The notes under the pieces are model-generated. The model saw only the letters and a program-made list of their open reading frames with translations. It was not told where the DNA came from and searched no databases. Position numbers and translations under genes: made by a program. DNA of 64,000 nucleotides from the NCBI RefSeq assembly GCF_000284375.1, contig NC_017249.1, positions 6,116,001 through 6,180,000 on the forward strand, given 5' to 3'. Every line of letters begins with the position of its first letter. The stretch's first letter is position 1. Origin of the DNA: Bradyrhizobium japonicum USDA 6 (GTDB taxonomy: Bacteria > Pseudomonadota > Alphaproteobacteria > Rhizobiales > Xanthobacteraceae). Below are positions 38,111 to 46,909 of this stretch, one piece after another.

Positions 38111-38857
38111 ATGTTTCAACGCCGCCGATCTGCCGTCGCGCTCCGTCACGTGGCCTTCGAGGATCTCGGCCTGCTGGCGCCGATCATGGAACGCGAGGGC
38201 TGGAACGTGTCGTTCTGCGAGGCGCCGGTCGACGATCTCAGCCATTCCTCGATTGGGGATGCCGACCTGCTGATCGTGCTCGGCGGCCCGATCGGCGTCT
38301 ACGAGACCGAGAGGTATCCGTTCCTCACCAGGGAAATCGATCTGCTGGAGCGCCGCCTTGCGCAAGGCCTGCCGACGCTCGGCATCTGCCTTGGTGCGCA
38401 GCTGATGGCAAAGGCGCTCGGCGCGCGCATCTATGCCGGCGGCGTGAAGGAGATCGGCTGGGGATCGGTCACACTGACGGATGCCGGCCAAGCCTCCAGC
38501 CTGAAACCGCTCGCCGAGAGCGCACCGGTTCTGCACTGGCACGGCGACACGTTCGATCTCCCTGACAACGCCGCGCGGCTCGCCTCGAACGAAAACTACG
38601 AGAACCAGGCGTTCGCGTTCGGCAACAATGCGCTGGCGTTGCAATTTCACCTCGAAGCCGATCCGCGGCAGCTCGAGGAATGGTATGTCGGCCACGCCGT
38701 CGAGCTCGCGTCTGCCAAGATTTCGGTGCAGGAGCTTCGCGCCAGGACGGCCGAGGTCTCGAAGACCGTCGCACGCGCCGCCGACCGCGTGTTCACGACA
38801 TGGCTCGGCCAGCTCGGCCAGGGAAACGCCGCAGGCAAAACCGCACAAGCAAGGTGA
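38111..38857 (+). CDS. Class I glutamine amidotransferase-like protein
   Basis: The 248-residue protein is of the GuaA-type amidotransferase fold. The nucleophile elbow is LGICLGAQLMAKALG (Cys near residue 95) and the His-x-Glu of the triad is in LQFHLEAD. It lacks any synthetase domain, so it is a stand-alone hydrolase of gamma-glutamyl compounds or the glutaminase of an unknown complex. The start at 38111 is the first plausible ATG after the inverted repeat; no strong ribosome site. The next gene, 6 bases on, is a succinate-semialdehyde dehydrogenase, reminiscent of gamma-glutamylated putrescine/GABA catabolism (PuuD-PuuC logic), though the fold here is GuaA-like. Confidence 0.8.
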   Translation: MFQRRRSAVALRHVAFEDLGLLAPIMEREGWNVSFCEAPVDDLSHSSIGDADLLIVLGGPIGVYETERYPFLTREIDLLERRLAQGLPTLGICLGAQLMAKALGARIYAGGVKEIGWGSVTLTDAGQASSLKPLAESAPVLHWHGDTFDLPDNAARLASNENYENQAFAFGNNALALQFHLEADPRQLEEWYVGHAVELASAKISVQELRARTAEVSKTVARAADRVFTTWLGQLGQGNAAGKTAQAR

Positions 38858-38863
38858 ATAACA

Positions 38864-40291
38864 ATGGCGGAATATCCTCTCATCGAACTCTACATCGACG
38901 GACAATGGAAGCGCGCCAGCGGCCAACCGATCATCAATCCCGCCGACGAGAGCGTGCTGGGCACCGTCCCCACCGCCACGAAGGCCGATCTCGACGACGC
39001 GCTCGCAGCCGCCGAAAAAGGTTTTGCGATCTGGCGCAGCACCGCGCCCGCCAAGCGCGCGCAGATCATCCTGAAGGCGGCCGCCCTCATCCGCGAACGC
39101 GTGGACGTGATGGCGGCCGCGATGACGCTCGAACAGGGCAAACCGATCGAACAGGCCAAACTCGAAATCCTGCGCGGCTGCGACATCATCGAATGGGACG
39201 CTACCGAAGGCCTGCGGCTCTATGGCCGCGTGATCCCGAGCGAGCCGGGCATGCGCCACACCGTGCTGCGCCAGCCGATCGGCCCGGTCGCGGCGTTCTC
39301 GCCGTGGAATTTCCCGATGAGCTCGCCGGCCCGAAAAGTGGCAGGCGCCCTCTCCGCCGGCTGCTCGATCATCCTCAAGGCCTCCGAAGAAACGCCAGCG
39401 GGCGCGTTCCAGCTGGTCCGCGCCTTCCATGACGTGGGTCTTCCGGCCGGCGTGCTCAATCTCGTGTTCGGCAATCCCGCCGAGATCTCGGAATACCTCA
39501 TCCCGCAATCGCGTATCCGGCTGGTCACCTTCACCGGCTCCATTCCCGTCGGAAAGCATCTCGCCGAGATGGCCGGCCGCTACATGAAGCCGGCGATCAT
39601 GGAGCTTGGCGGCCACGCGCCCGTGATCGTCTGCGACGACGTCGATCCCGTCGCAACCGGCGCCGCCTCCGCCATCGGCAAGTCGCGCAATGCCGGTCAG
39701 GTCTGCGTCGCTCCGACGCGGTTCTTCGTGCAGGAGAGTATCTACGAGCAGTTCGCGCAATCCTTCGCCGAGCGCGCCAGCCAGCTCAAGGTCGGCAACG
39801 GCCTCGATCCCTCGACGCAGCTAGGGCCGCTCGCCAACTCACGCCGCATCGACGCGATGGAAACGCTGGTCGCGGACGCCAAGGCCAAGGGCGCGCGCGT
39901 GCTCGCCGGCGGGCAGCGCATCGGCAATCGCGGCTATTTCTTTCCGCTCACGGTGCTTGCCGACCTGCCCGATGATGCCCGCGCCATGAACGAGGAGCCG
40001 TTCGGCCCGCTCGCGCTGGTCAATCCGGTCAAGACGCTGGACGAGGCGATCGAGAAGGCCAACGCCCTTCCCTTCGGCCTTGCCGCCTACGCCTTCACGA
40101 AGTCGGCGAGCAATGCCGAGCGCCTCGCGGAGAGCGTCGAGGTCGGCAACCTCTCGATCAACCATTTCGTCGCCTCCGTCGCGGAGACGCCGTTCGGCGG
40201 GGTGAAGGACAGCGGTTACGGGCGTGAAGGCGGCACCGAGGGCTTGCAGTGCTACACCGTCGTCAAGAACGTGTCGCACAAGACGCTGTAG
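38864..40291 (+). CDS. NAD(P)-dependent succinate-semialdehyde dehydrogenase type ALDH
   Basis: The 475-residue ALDH has the catalytic Cys in SRNAGQVCVAPTRFFV and Glu in IMELGGHAPVIV. The opening YIDGQWKRASGQPIINPADE, the FTGSIPVGKHLAEMA loop and NHFVASVAETPFGGVKDSGYG match the GabD/SSADH group, which oxidises succinate semialdehyde in GABA breakdown. It lies 6 bases after the amidotransferase gene with a GGTGA ribosome site, and 8 bases before a methyltransferase gene, forming a three-gene operon. Confidence 0.9.
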   Translation: MAEYPLIELYIDGQWKRASGQPIINPADESVLGTVPTATKADLDDALAAAEKGFAIWRSTAPAKRAQIILKAAALIRERVDVMAAAMTLEQGKPIEQAKLEILRGCDIIEWDATEGLRLYGRVIPSEPGMRHTVLRQPIGPVAAFSPWNFPMSSPARKVAGALSAGCSIILKASEETPAGAFQLVRAFHDVGLPAGVLNLVFGNPAEISEYLIPQSRIRLVTFTGSIPVGKHLAEMAGRYMKPAIMELGGHAPVIVCDDVDPVATGAASAIGKSRNAGQVCVAPTRFFVQESIYEQFAQSFAERASQLKVGNGLDPSTQLGPLANSRRIDAMETLVADAKAKGARVLAGGQRIGNRGYFFPLTVLADLPDDARAMNEEPFGPLALVNPVKTLDEAIEKANALPFGLAAYAFTKSASNAERLAESVEVGNLSINHFVASVAETPFGGVKDSGYGREGGTEGLQCYTVVKNVSHKTL

Positions 40292-40299
40292 GATCGTTC

Positions 40300-41085
40300 A
40301 TGCAGGACACCGCACCACGCCACCAGGACGGCAGCGCCGGCGACGCCAATTACGGCGCCATCGGCAAGGGCTACACAAATTTCCGCCGGCCGGACCCGCG
40401 CATCGCGGAACTGATCGATGCGGCGCTCAGCGAGGCCCGCACCATCCTCAATGTCGGCGCAGGCGCCGGCTCCTACGAGCCGGTCGGCCGCACCGTGACG
40501 CCGGTCGAGCCGTCGCAATCGATGCGGGCGCAGCGACCGGCGCATCTTCCCGCGGCGATCGATGCCGTCGCGGAGAAGCTGCCCTTCGAGGACGCCACGT
40601 TCGGCGCGGCCATGTCGACCTTCTCGGTGCATCAGTGGAAGAACCTGAACGCCGGCCTCTCCGAGATGCGGCGGGTGACGCGCGGCCCGATCGCGATCAT
40701 GACCTGCGCCCCCGACGAGCTCGATCGCTTCTGGCTCAACGCCTATTGCCCGGAGGTGATCGCGGTCGAGGCTGTGCGCTATCCGGCAATCCGCGATATC
40801 GCGGAAGGCCTCGGCGGCACAACGGATGTCCTGCCCGTCCCGATCCCGCTCGACTGCACCGACGGTTTCAACGAGGCCTATTACGGCCGCCCCGAGATGC
40901 TGCTCGATCCGGCCGCGCGGCTCGCCTGCTCGGCCTGGAGCTTTGTCGCCGACGACGTCGTACGGCGTTTCGAAGACCGCCTCGGCAATGATCTCGTGTC
41001 GGGCCGCTGGGACGCGCGACACGGGCACTATCGGCAGCATCCGACCTTCGTCGGCTCGCTCAAGCTGATCGTCAACCACATCTGA
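40300..41085 (+). CDS. Class I SAM-dependent methyltransferase
   Basis: The 261-residue Rossmann-fold methyltransferase has SAM motif I as ILNVGAGAGSYEP (about residues 48-60), the motif II acid region VTPVEPSQSM and MSTFSVHQWKNLNAGLSEM as the post-II helix, resembling UbiE/MT11-type enzymes. Substrate unknown. It is the third gene of the amidotransferase operon. It converges on the LuxR-type gene with 14 bases between stops. Confidence 0.85.
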   Translation: MQDTAPRHQDGSAGDANYGAIGKGYTNFRRPDPRIAELIDAALSEARTILNVGAGAGSYEPVGRTVTPVEPSQSMRAQRPAHLPAAIDAVAEKLPFEDATFGAAMSTFSVHQWKNLNAGLSEMRRVTRGPIAIMTCAPDELDRFWLNAYCPEVIAVEAVRYPAIRDIAEGLGGTTDVLPVPIPLDCTDGFNEAYYGRPEMLLDPAARLACSAWSFVADDVVRRFEDRLGNDLVSGRWDARHGHYRQHPTFVGSLKLIVNHI

Positions 41086-41099
41086 CCCGGCGCGGCACC

Positions 41100-41897
41100 T
41101 TATTGCCGAGCGCTCGGACTCAGCAGGCAGGCCGCAAGCTCGGTGCGGTTGTGCACGCCGAAGCGTCGGCACAGGTTCGCGACGTGCTCCTTCACGGTCT
41201 GATCGGAAATCCCCATCTCGCGGGCGATTTCCTTGTTGGTCTGGCCGCGGCAGACCCGGATGGCGACGTCCGCGGACCGCGGCGGAAGCGATGCCGAGAG
41301 CGTCGGCACCGGCGTCGCCGCCGGCTCAGGGACCCGGATTGCGGCAGGATGGACGTCGATCGCGCCCGCGTTCGTCATGTTGGTCAAAGCGAGCGAACCG
41401 GCCCGACACAGCATCTCCATGCGCTGCCGCGACCGCATCGTGTAGGGCGCGTCCGTATCGGTCGTCGCCGTAAACAGCACGCCGACGATCTTCTGTCCGC
41501 ACCACAACGGGCCGCCCATGTTGTACGCAAAGCCCCATTCGTGGAGCATCTCGAAGGACGGACTGTGCCGCCATTGCTGCGGACCGATCACCGTTTCGCC
41601 GTCGACCGCGCGGCCTTGGGTCATGATGCAGTCGAGCACGGGGTCGCGCTTCCAGAAGCCGGCCCTGTAATTGTCGAGCAGGCCTTCTGCGACGTGCCGG
41701 CTGTAGACCAGTTCCGGTTCGAGCCCGTCGAGCAAATAGAGGCCGACGGTCGGCGATCCCGTCAATTCCGTGATCGCCGAGCAGCAGGCAATGCCAAGCG
41801 CGCGCACCGAGCGGCTCTCGGCGATGGACATCAGCCGATCTGCGAGCTGGCGCTCGGGCAGACCATCCAAATGCTCCTGCTCGGCTCTCACCGCCAC
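41100..41897 (-). CDS. LuxR-family transcriptional regulator with N-terminal sensory domain
   Basis: The 265-residue regulator has a C-terminal LuxR-type HTH (about residues 200-260) with QTNKEIAREMGISDQTVKEHVANLCRRF. The N-terminal 170 residues look like a GAF-type ligand domain (ELTGSPTVGLYLLDGLEPEL, FWKRDPVLDC, GGPLWCGQKIVGVLFTATT) rather than a classical acyl-homoserine-lactone domain. It is divergent from the flavin monooxygenase operon across 414 bases that contain a perfect 7+1+7 palindrome, so it is the likely local activator and may sense the pathway substrate. Confidence 0.85.
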   Translation of the reverse strand: MAVRAEQEHLDGLPERQLADRLMSIAESRSVRALGIACCSAITELTGSPTVGLYLLDGLEPELVYSRHVAEGLLDNYRAGFWKRDPVLDCIMTQGRAVDGETVIGPQQWRHSPSFEMLHEWGFAYNMGGPLWCGQKIVGVLFTATTDTDAPYTMRSRQRMEMLCRAGSLALTNMTNAGAIDVHPAAIRVPEPAATPVPTLSASLPPRSADVAIRVCRGQTNKEIAREMGISDQTVKEHVANLCRRFGVHNRTELAACLLSPSARQ

Positions 41898-42311
41898 TCC
41901 TCGCGCGAACGCGGGGTGCCCTCGGACACACGCGCGTCATTGCCGATTGTTATAGGCTTAAAATTTCTGCCTCGCCTGATCTTTGGTCAAGCGAAAAGAA
42001 GCGGCAAGAAACTGCTCTCCCGGCCCAGCTTTGCGGCAGAGCAGCATGGCCAATACCCCCCATGATGGGGGATTGCTGTTTTGGCCGCCTCATCTCTAGC
42101 ATTCCGGCCATCGGGATCGCGTAACGACGTTCGCGCGGTTCCGACGGGGACATCTCGACACCAACGCGAGCCGTTCGTCGCGCGCACCAACAGTCATTGG
42201 CGCGCGTGGGCGGAGTCTTGCCCGCGACCGGCGTCTGTTCCGCCCGACCCAGATCTTCGCGTCCAGCAGCGTTGCGCGAAGAACCAACAGCCCGACGTGG
42301 AGACACCGACC
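41898..42311. other. 414-base divergent control region
   Basis: No gene is supported here, although an open frame continuous with the oxygenase gene extends back to 42081. The region must hold promoters for the LuxR-type gene and the monooxygenase operon. The main landmark is the palindrome at 42057-42071; the stretch 41940-41975 is locally AT-richer than the surroundings. Confidence 0.5.
42057..42071. promoter_or_regulatory. Palindrome CCCCCATGATGGGGG, candidate LuxR-type operator
   Basis: A perfect 7-base inverted repeat with a single central base lies 160 bases before the LuxR-type gene and 241 bases before the oxygenase start. It is the only strong palindrome in the divergent region. LuxR-type HTH proteins bind such short dyads. 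Confidence 0.5.
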
Positions 42312-43544
42312 ATGAGCCCTTCCGTGCAACTCGCCGTAAAACCTTCCGCGACCCCGACGGTGGCCGAGTTCCATGCGCGCCTCGACGCGCTGCTACCCCT
42401 GGTCGAATCCAGGGCCGCGGAGGCCGAGGCACAGGGCTATCTGACTGACGACGTGGTGGCGGCGCTGCGCAAGGCCGGCATCTACACCATGCTGTTCCCG
42501 AAGGAGGTCGGCGGCGCCGAGCTTCTGCCTTACGACGCCATGACCGTGATCGAGCGGCTCGCTTACGCACACGCGTCCGCCGGCTGGTGCGTCATCGGCA
42601 ACAACATGGAAGGCACGACGCTCGCCATCTACATCGAGGACGAAGGCATCAAGAAAGTCTTCGCGGGCGGGCCCGACATCACGATTGCCGGGAACGGCGT
42701 GCCGCGCGGCTTCGCCCGACCGGTCGATGGCGGTTACATGATCCGCGGTAACTGGGCCTATGGCAGCGGCATTCAGCACGCCGAGTGGGTCCATTCAGGC
42801 TGCTTCGTCACCGACGCATCCGGCAAGGACATGGTGTTCGGCCCGAACGGCCAGCCCAAGATCGTCGTCACCCACCATCCGCGCGCGACCATCAAGTTGA
42901 TGGGCAATTGGGACGTGCTCGGCCTGCGCGCGACGGGAAGTTTCGACTACACTTTGAGCGAGGGCGACGAGTTGTTCGTGCCCACGCACATGACCTACGA
43001 TTTTGACATTGGCGCGCCGCGCCGAGGTGGTGTGCAGGGTGCACTGGGGCTGGCAGGCTACAGCGCCTGGGCGCATTCCGCCTGGGCCGTCGGTGTCGGC
43101 CGCCGCATGCTCGACGAACTCGTCAAGGTGATCGTCCAGCGCCAGGATCCATTCGGCAAGTCGCGCGACAGCGCGAGCTTCAAGTTCCAGTTCGCCCAGG
43201 CCGAAGCTCGTTTCCGCGCAGCACGTGCGTTGGTCCACGAAACCTGGAAGGACGTCTCGGAGACTTGCGCCGGCGGTGAAAGTCCGTCGCTGGAGCAGAT
43301 GACGATGATCAAGCTGTCATTGCGCCACGTCCACGACGTTCTGTCGGACGTCGCCACCTTCGCGCATCGCGCCGCCCGCGGCGCCTCGCTGCACAACACG
43401 CCGATGCAGCGGTTCTACCGCGACATCCATTCGGGCACCCAGCACATCCTGATGGCCGACCAGATCGTCGAAGAGTGCGGCCGCGCGCTGCTCGGCCTCC
43501 CCGGGCCTGGTGCGCAATGGACGGTCTTCGGGGTGACGGGCTGA
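42312..43544 (+). CDS. Acyl-CoA dehydrogenase-fold flavin-dependent monooxygenase (oxygenase component)
   Basis: The 410-residue protein of the acyl-CoA dehydrogenase superfamily has LRKAGIYTMLFPKEVGGAEL at the N-terminus, GNWAYGSGIQHAEWVHSGCFV, and a DVLGLRATGSFDYTL central segment. The family's catalytic Glu is not obvious, and the next gene is an FMN reductase, so it more likely belongs to the group D two-component monooxygenases (HsaA, DszC, SfnB or HpaB-like) that hydroxylate substrates with reduced flavin. The start at 42312 has GGAG upstream. Substrate unknown: aromatic or organosulfur compounds are both plausible. Confidence 0.8.
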   Translation: MSPSVQLAVKPSATPTVAEFHARLDALLPLVESRAAEAEAQGYLTDDVVAALRKAGIYTMLFPKEVGGAELLPYDAMTVIERLAYAHASAGWCVIGNNMEGTTLAIYIEDEGIKKVFAGGPDITIAGNGVPRGFARPVDGGYMIRGNWAYGSGIQHAEWVHSGCFVTDASGKDMVFGPNGQPKIVVTHHPRATIKLMGNWDVLGLRATGSFDYTLSEGDELFVPTHMTYDFDIGAPRRGGVQGALGLAGYSAWAHSAWAVGVGRRMLDELVKVIVQRQDPFGKSRDSASFKFQFAQAEARFRAARALVHETWKDVSETCAGGESPSLEQMTMIKLSLRHVHDVLSDVATFAHRAARGASLHNTPMQRFYRDIHSGTQHILMADQIVEECGRALLGLPGPGAQWTVFGVTG

Positions 43545-43572
43545 GCAAGCGACCAGACACGAGGGCGTCGAG

Positions 43573-44121
43573 GTGAGGACATCCCGCATCGTTGGTTTCT
43601 GCGGCAATAGTTGGCGCCCGGCGAAGTCGCGCATGCTGGTCGAAGCCGTCGCTGCCGATCTTCAGGCGCAGCATGGACTGAAGACCACCGTCCTCGACCT
43701 TGTCGACGCCGGTTGCGGCATCGCCGGCTTCACCCGAACCGCACTCGATGACAATGCGCGCGCCGTCGTCGAGGCCATCGAACAGGCCGATGGCCTCGTG
43801 ATCGGATGCCCGGTGTTCCAGGGCTCTTATCCCGGATTGTTCAAGCACATATTCGACTTGATCGAACCCAGCGTGCTGCGCAATCGCCCGGTGCTGCTTA
43901 CCGCGGTCGGCGGCGGCCTGCGCCACTCGCTGGTGGTCGAGCACCAGCTCCGCCCGCTGTTCGGCTTCTTCGAAGCCTGCACCGTTTCGACGGCGATCTA
44001 CGCCAGCAGCGGCGAGATCGTACCGGGCGAGCCGCTCGCACCAATGACGGCCGCGCGGCTCGCCAACGCCGTCGAACAATTCGCCTCACTTCTCAGCGGT
44101 CGCCAGGAGGCCGCCGCATGA
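43573..44121 (+). CDS. NAD(P)H-dependent FMN reductase (MsuE/SsuE-like)
   Basis: The 182-residue flavodoxin-fold reductase has a phosphate-binding loop GFCGNSWRPAKSRML and the segment IGCPVFQGSYPGLFKHIFDLI, matching the GSYPGL-type motif of SsuE/MsuE reductases that feed FMNH2 to two-component monooxygenases. It uses a GTG start at 43573, 28 bases after the oxygenase stop. It is almost certainly the reductase partner of the preceding oxygenase. Confidence 0.87.
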   Translation: MRTSRIVGFCGNSWRPAKSRMLVEAVAADLQAQHGLKTTVLDLVDAGCGIAGFTRTALDDNARAVVEAIEQADGLVIGCPVFQGSYPGLFKHIFDLIEPSVLRNRPVLLTAVGGGLRHSLVVEHQLRPLFGFFEACTVSTAIYASSGEIVPGEPLAPMTAARLANAVEQFASLLSGRQEAAA

Positions 44122-44163
44122 CTCACCAACGCCCGGCTCTGCCGCCTTCAACCGGAGATGACC

Positions 44164-44964
44164 ATGCTTGATACCGTCAAACCCTCGCCGGATCTGACCG
44201 GCTTCTCCCGCGCGGAATATACGATCAACCGCGTGCGGACCGTCGTCCACAGCATCGGAAGCGGCCCGGCGCTGGTGTTCCTGCACGGCACCGGCACCTT
44301 CACCGGCTTCGAGATGGCGCGCGATTGGGCGAAGCGGCACACGGTCATCATCCCCTATCATGCGGGCTTTGGCGACTCCGGCGACGCCGAGACGATCGAC
44401 ACCGTCGAGGATCACGTCCTTCACTACATGGATCTGTTCGACAAGCTTGGCCTTGAGCAGTTCGACCTCGCCGGGTTCTCGCTCGGCGGATGGCTTGCCG
44501 CGGAGTTCGCGATCCGTCAGCCGCATCGGGTCCGCAAGCTGGTGCTGGTTGCGCCCGCCGGTCTTGTGGTCGGAAGCGCGCCTGCGCCCGGATTGTTCGA
44601 GATCGCACCGCAAGAACTGCCAGCCTATCTCGCGCACGATCCGGCCGCGGCACTCCGTTACTTTCCCAAGGCGCCCGATCCGGCCTTCGACGCCCAGCTT
44701 GGACGCGAGGTCACGGGCTTTGCCAAGCTGATCCGCAGCGAACCGCAGGGCAATCCCAAGCTCGCGCACTGGCTGCATCGGATCACGATGCCGACACTGG
44801 TGCTGTGGGGAGCCGCAGATCGCCTGCGTCCGACCGCCCAGGCAGATGCCTGGAAAGCAGGGCTCCCTGACGCACGCGTGACGCTGGTGCCTGCGACCGG
44901 TCATCTCGTGTTCGAGGAAACGCCGTCTTCTGCACACCACGTCACCGATTTTCTCGCCGATTGA
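44164..44964 (+). CDS. Alpha/beta hydrolase in the monooxygenase operon
   Basis: The 266-residue alpha/beta-fold hydrolase has the oxyanion motif LVFLHGTGTFTGF, the nucleophile elbow GFSLGG (Ser near residue 104), an acid in LWGAADRLRP and His in VPATGHLVFEE. The start at 44164 has GGAG seven bases before it; an ATG two codons earlier would sit on that site. In a monooxygenase operon it may cleave an ester or a ring-fission C-C bond (meta-cleavage-product hydrolase type). Confidence 0.87.
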   Translation: MLDTVKPSPDLTGFSRAEYTINRVRTVVHSIGSGPALVFLHGTGTFTGFEMARDWAKRHTVIIPYHAGFGDSGDAETIDTVEDHVLHYMDLFDKLGLEQFDLAGFSLGGWLAAEFAIRQPHRVRKLVLVAPAGLVVGSAPAPGLFEIAPQELPAYLAHDPAAALRYFPKAPDPAFDAQLGREVTGFAKLIRSEPQGNPKLAHWLHRITMPTLVLWGAADRLRPTAQADAWKAGLPDARVTLVPATGHLVFEETPSSAHHVTDFLAD

Positions 44965-44989
44965 TCCGCACACAACAGAGGACACCACC

Positions 44990-45433
44990 ATGATCGAGAT
45001 GCCTCCGGGCGTGACCCCTGCCAAAGAAGGCTTTGGCAACGTCATCTGGAACATTCTGGGCCAGACCTACACGCTGAAGCAGCATTCCGAGGCGTCGATG
45101 GCCTGGCACGCCGTGTTTCCGGATGGCACCTTCGTGCCGCCGCACGTGCATCCGACCCAGGATGAATTCGTCTATGTGCTGAGCGGCCGCTACGACCTCT
45201 GGCTCGATGGCAAGGACCTTGTCGCCAAGGCCGGCGACCTCGTCCGCATGCCCAAGGGCATCCCCCACGGCATTTTCAACAAGTCGGGTGAAACCGCCAC
45301 CAGCCTGTTCTGGGTCGCACCGACGCGGTCGCTGAAAGAGCTGTTCGAGCGCATCCACAATCTCCCCGATCCGCAGGAGGTCGTGCGACGTGCCGCCGAA
45401 CACGAGGTCAACTTCCTGCCGCCGCCCGCCTGA
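44990..45433 (+). CDS. Cupin-domain protein
   Basis: The 147-residue single cupin has motif 1 PDGTFVPPHVHPTQDEFVYVLSG with metal-binding His-x-His and Glu, and motif 2 GDLVRMPKGIPHGIFN with the second His. It could be a dioxygenase, an isomerase or a small-molecule sensor. It lies 25 bases after the hydrolase and is part of the monooxygenase operon. Confidence 0.85.
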   Translation: MIEMPPGVTPAKEGFGNVIWNILGQTYTLKQHSEASMAWHAVFPDGTFVPPHVHPTQDEFVYVLSGRYDLWLDGKDLVAKAGDLVRMPKGIPHGIFNKSGETATSLFWVAPTRSLKELFERIHNLPDPQEVVRRAAEHEVNFLPPPA

Positions 45434-45473
45434 GGCCACGCCGATTCCGTCGACACGCAAACCGCGAGAACCG

Positions 45474-46763
45474 ATGATGACCATGCTGACAACGACTTGG
45501 ACGTCCATCTCCGAGAACGACCGCCGTCGGATAGCCCGGTGGCAAAAAGGCATGCTGGCGCTCGCCATCCTCTGCGAGATCTTTCTCGCCGCCGACTGGT
45601 ATGCTTTTGCGGCCGTACTGCCCTTCGTCTCCGAGAGCCTCAAGCTCAATCCCGCCGAGGCGGGACTCGCCCAAGGCATCTTTGCGCTGACGTACGGCAT
45701 CGGCATGGTCGTCTGGTCGCCGGTCAGCCGGTCGATGACGGCGCGCAACATGCTGCTGATCGGGCTTGCGGGCACTGGTATCGGCATGGTGCTCCAGGTG
45801 TTCGTACAAAGTTACACACAGCTCGTGATGCTCCGGCTCGTGATCGGCTTCTTCGACGCCGGCATCTTCATCGGCAACATGAAGCTGATCTTCGGCTGGT
45901 TTCCGCAAAGTCGACGTGGCTCGGTGGTAGGCATCATCCTCGCCGCCTACAGCCTCGCCATCACCATGGATTTCGCGCTCGGCATTCCCCTGACGGTTGC
46001 GACCGGTTGGCGGACCTTCTTCGCCGTGCTGGCAATCGGCACGCTGCTCGTTGCAGCCGTCGACGCACTCGTCGTCCGTAACAATCCGCGCGAGCTCGGC
46101 ATCGACGGTTTCACCTGGGGCAACGAAACACCGCAGGAGCACCTGCCGCTCGGCGAGATCTTCCGCTCGAAATGGATCGCGGTCGGCGGCTTCGGCATCG
46201 TGGCCTGCACCTTTGCGATCGCCGGCACCGCCACCTGGGTGGTGCCGGCCTTCATCACCGTACAGCACATGCCGCCGGAAGCCGGCGCTGTCATCGGCAC
46301 CGTCATGGGGTTGTCGCAGGTGCTGTTCCTGGTGATTGGCGGCTACATGTCCGATCGGCTCGGCAAGCCCTTCATGATCAAGCTCACCGCATGTCTCGCT
46401 TTCCTGACCGCGCTGATGTTCCTGTGGAGCGTGGTCACACCGATGTCGTTCTCTATGCTGGTGCTGTTTGCAGCACTCAGCGGTATCGCGCTGCTCGGCG
46501 GCGGCGCTATCTTCGCCCTGCTCAGCGAAAAATACTCCGACGCGCTCGCGCCGGCCGCGATTGGATACGCCGAGGTGTTTGGCATCTTCTCGGCCTTCGT
46601 GGCGCCCTGGATGATGGGCGCCATCATCAACGCCTCGGCCGGCTCGTTCACCGGCGCCTTCATTGCTTTCGCGGTGGTCGAGCTCATCATCGTCGGCCTT
46701 TTGATGATCCTCGCCCGCGAGGACGTCAGTCAGGGCGCGGTGGTCGGAAGCCCCGCGGAATAA
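45474..46763 (+). CDS. MFS transporter
   Basis: The 429-residue major facilitator superfamily protein has about 12 helices. The first is LALAILCEIFLAADWYAFAAVLPF. The loop 2-3 motif is degenerate (SRSMTARNMLLIG), and the equivalent loop in the second half, MSDRLGKPFMI, is closer to the consensus. It resembles transporters for organic acids and aromatic compounds. It closes the monooxygenase operon, 40 bases after the cupin gene, so it probably imports the substrate. The start is one of two adjacent ATGs at 45474. Confidence 0.87.
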   Translation: MMTMLTTTWTSISENDRRRIARWQKGMLALAILCEIFLAADWYAFAAVLPFVSESLKLNPAEAGLAQGIFALTYGIGMVVWSPVSRSMTARNMLLIGLAGTGIGMVLQVFVQSYTQLVMLRLVIGFFDAGIFIGNMKLIFGWFPQSRRGSVVGIILAAYSLAITMDFALGIPLTVATGWRTFFAVLAIGTLLVAAVDALVVRNNPRELGIDGFTWGNETPQEHLPLGEIFRSKWIAVGGFGIVACTFAIAGTATWVVPAFITVQHMPPEAGAVIGTVMGLSQVLFLVIGGYMSDRLGKPFMIKLTACLAFLTALMFLWSVVTPMSFSMLVLFAALSGIALLGGGAIFALLSEKYSDALAPAAIGYAEVFGIFSAFVAPWMMGAIINASAGSFTGAFIAFAVVELIIVGLLMILAREDVSQGAVVGSPAE

Positions 46764-46779
46764 GATGCAGCGATCAAGG

Positions 46780-46799
46780 GCACGGGCTGAGGCCCGTGC
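46780..46799 (+). terminator. Hairpin after the MFS gene
   Basis: GCACGGGC and GCCCGTGC form a perfect 8-base stem with a TGAG loop, 17 bases after the MFS stop. No T run follows, so it may be an mRNA-stabilising or Rho-assisted end. Confidence 0.45.
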
Positions 46800-46909
46800 T
46801 CTGGGGACCTCGACAATGGTCCATCTTTTGGGAAATCAGGCGCCCTCACCTTGTCCGCGGCGGGCAAGAGTGGCAATCTCGCATGCAAGTGCCCCCAAGA
46901 GACCCCATC

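Noticed and set aside
42081..42311. N-terminal extension of the flavin monooxygenase
   Set aside because: The frame is open but the extension is basic and unlike the family, and it would cover the divergent control region; GGAG supports the ATG at 42312.
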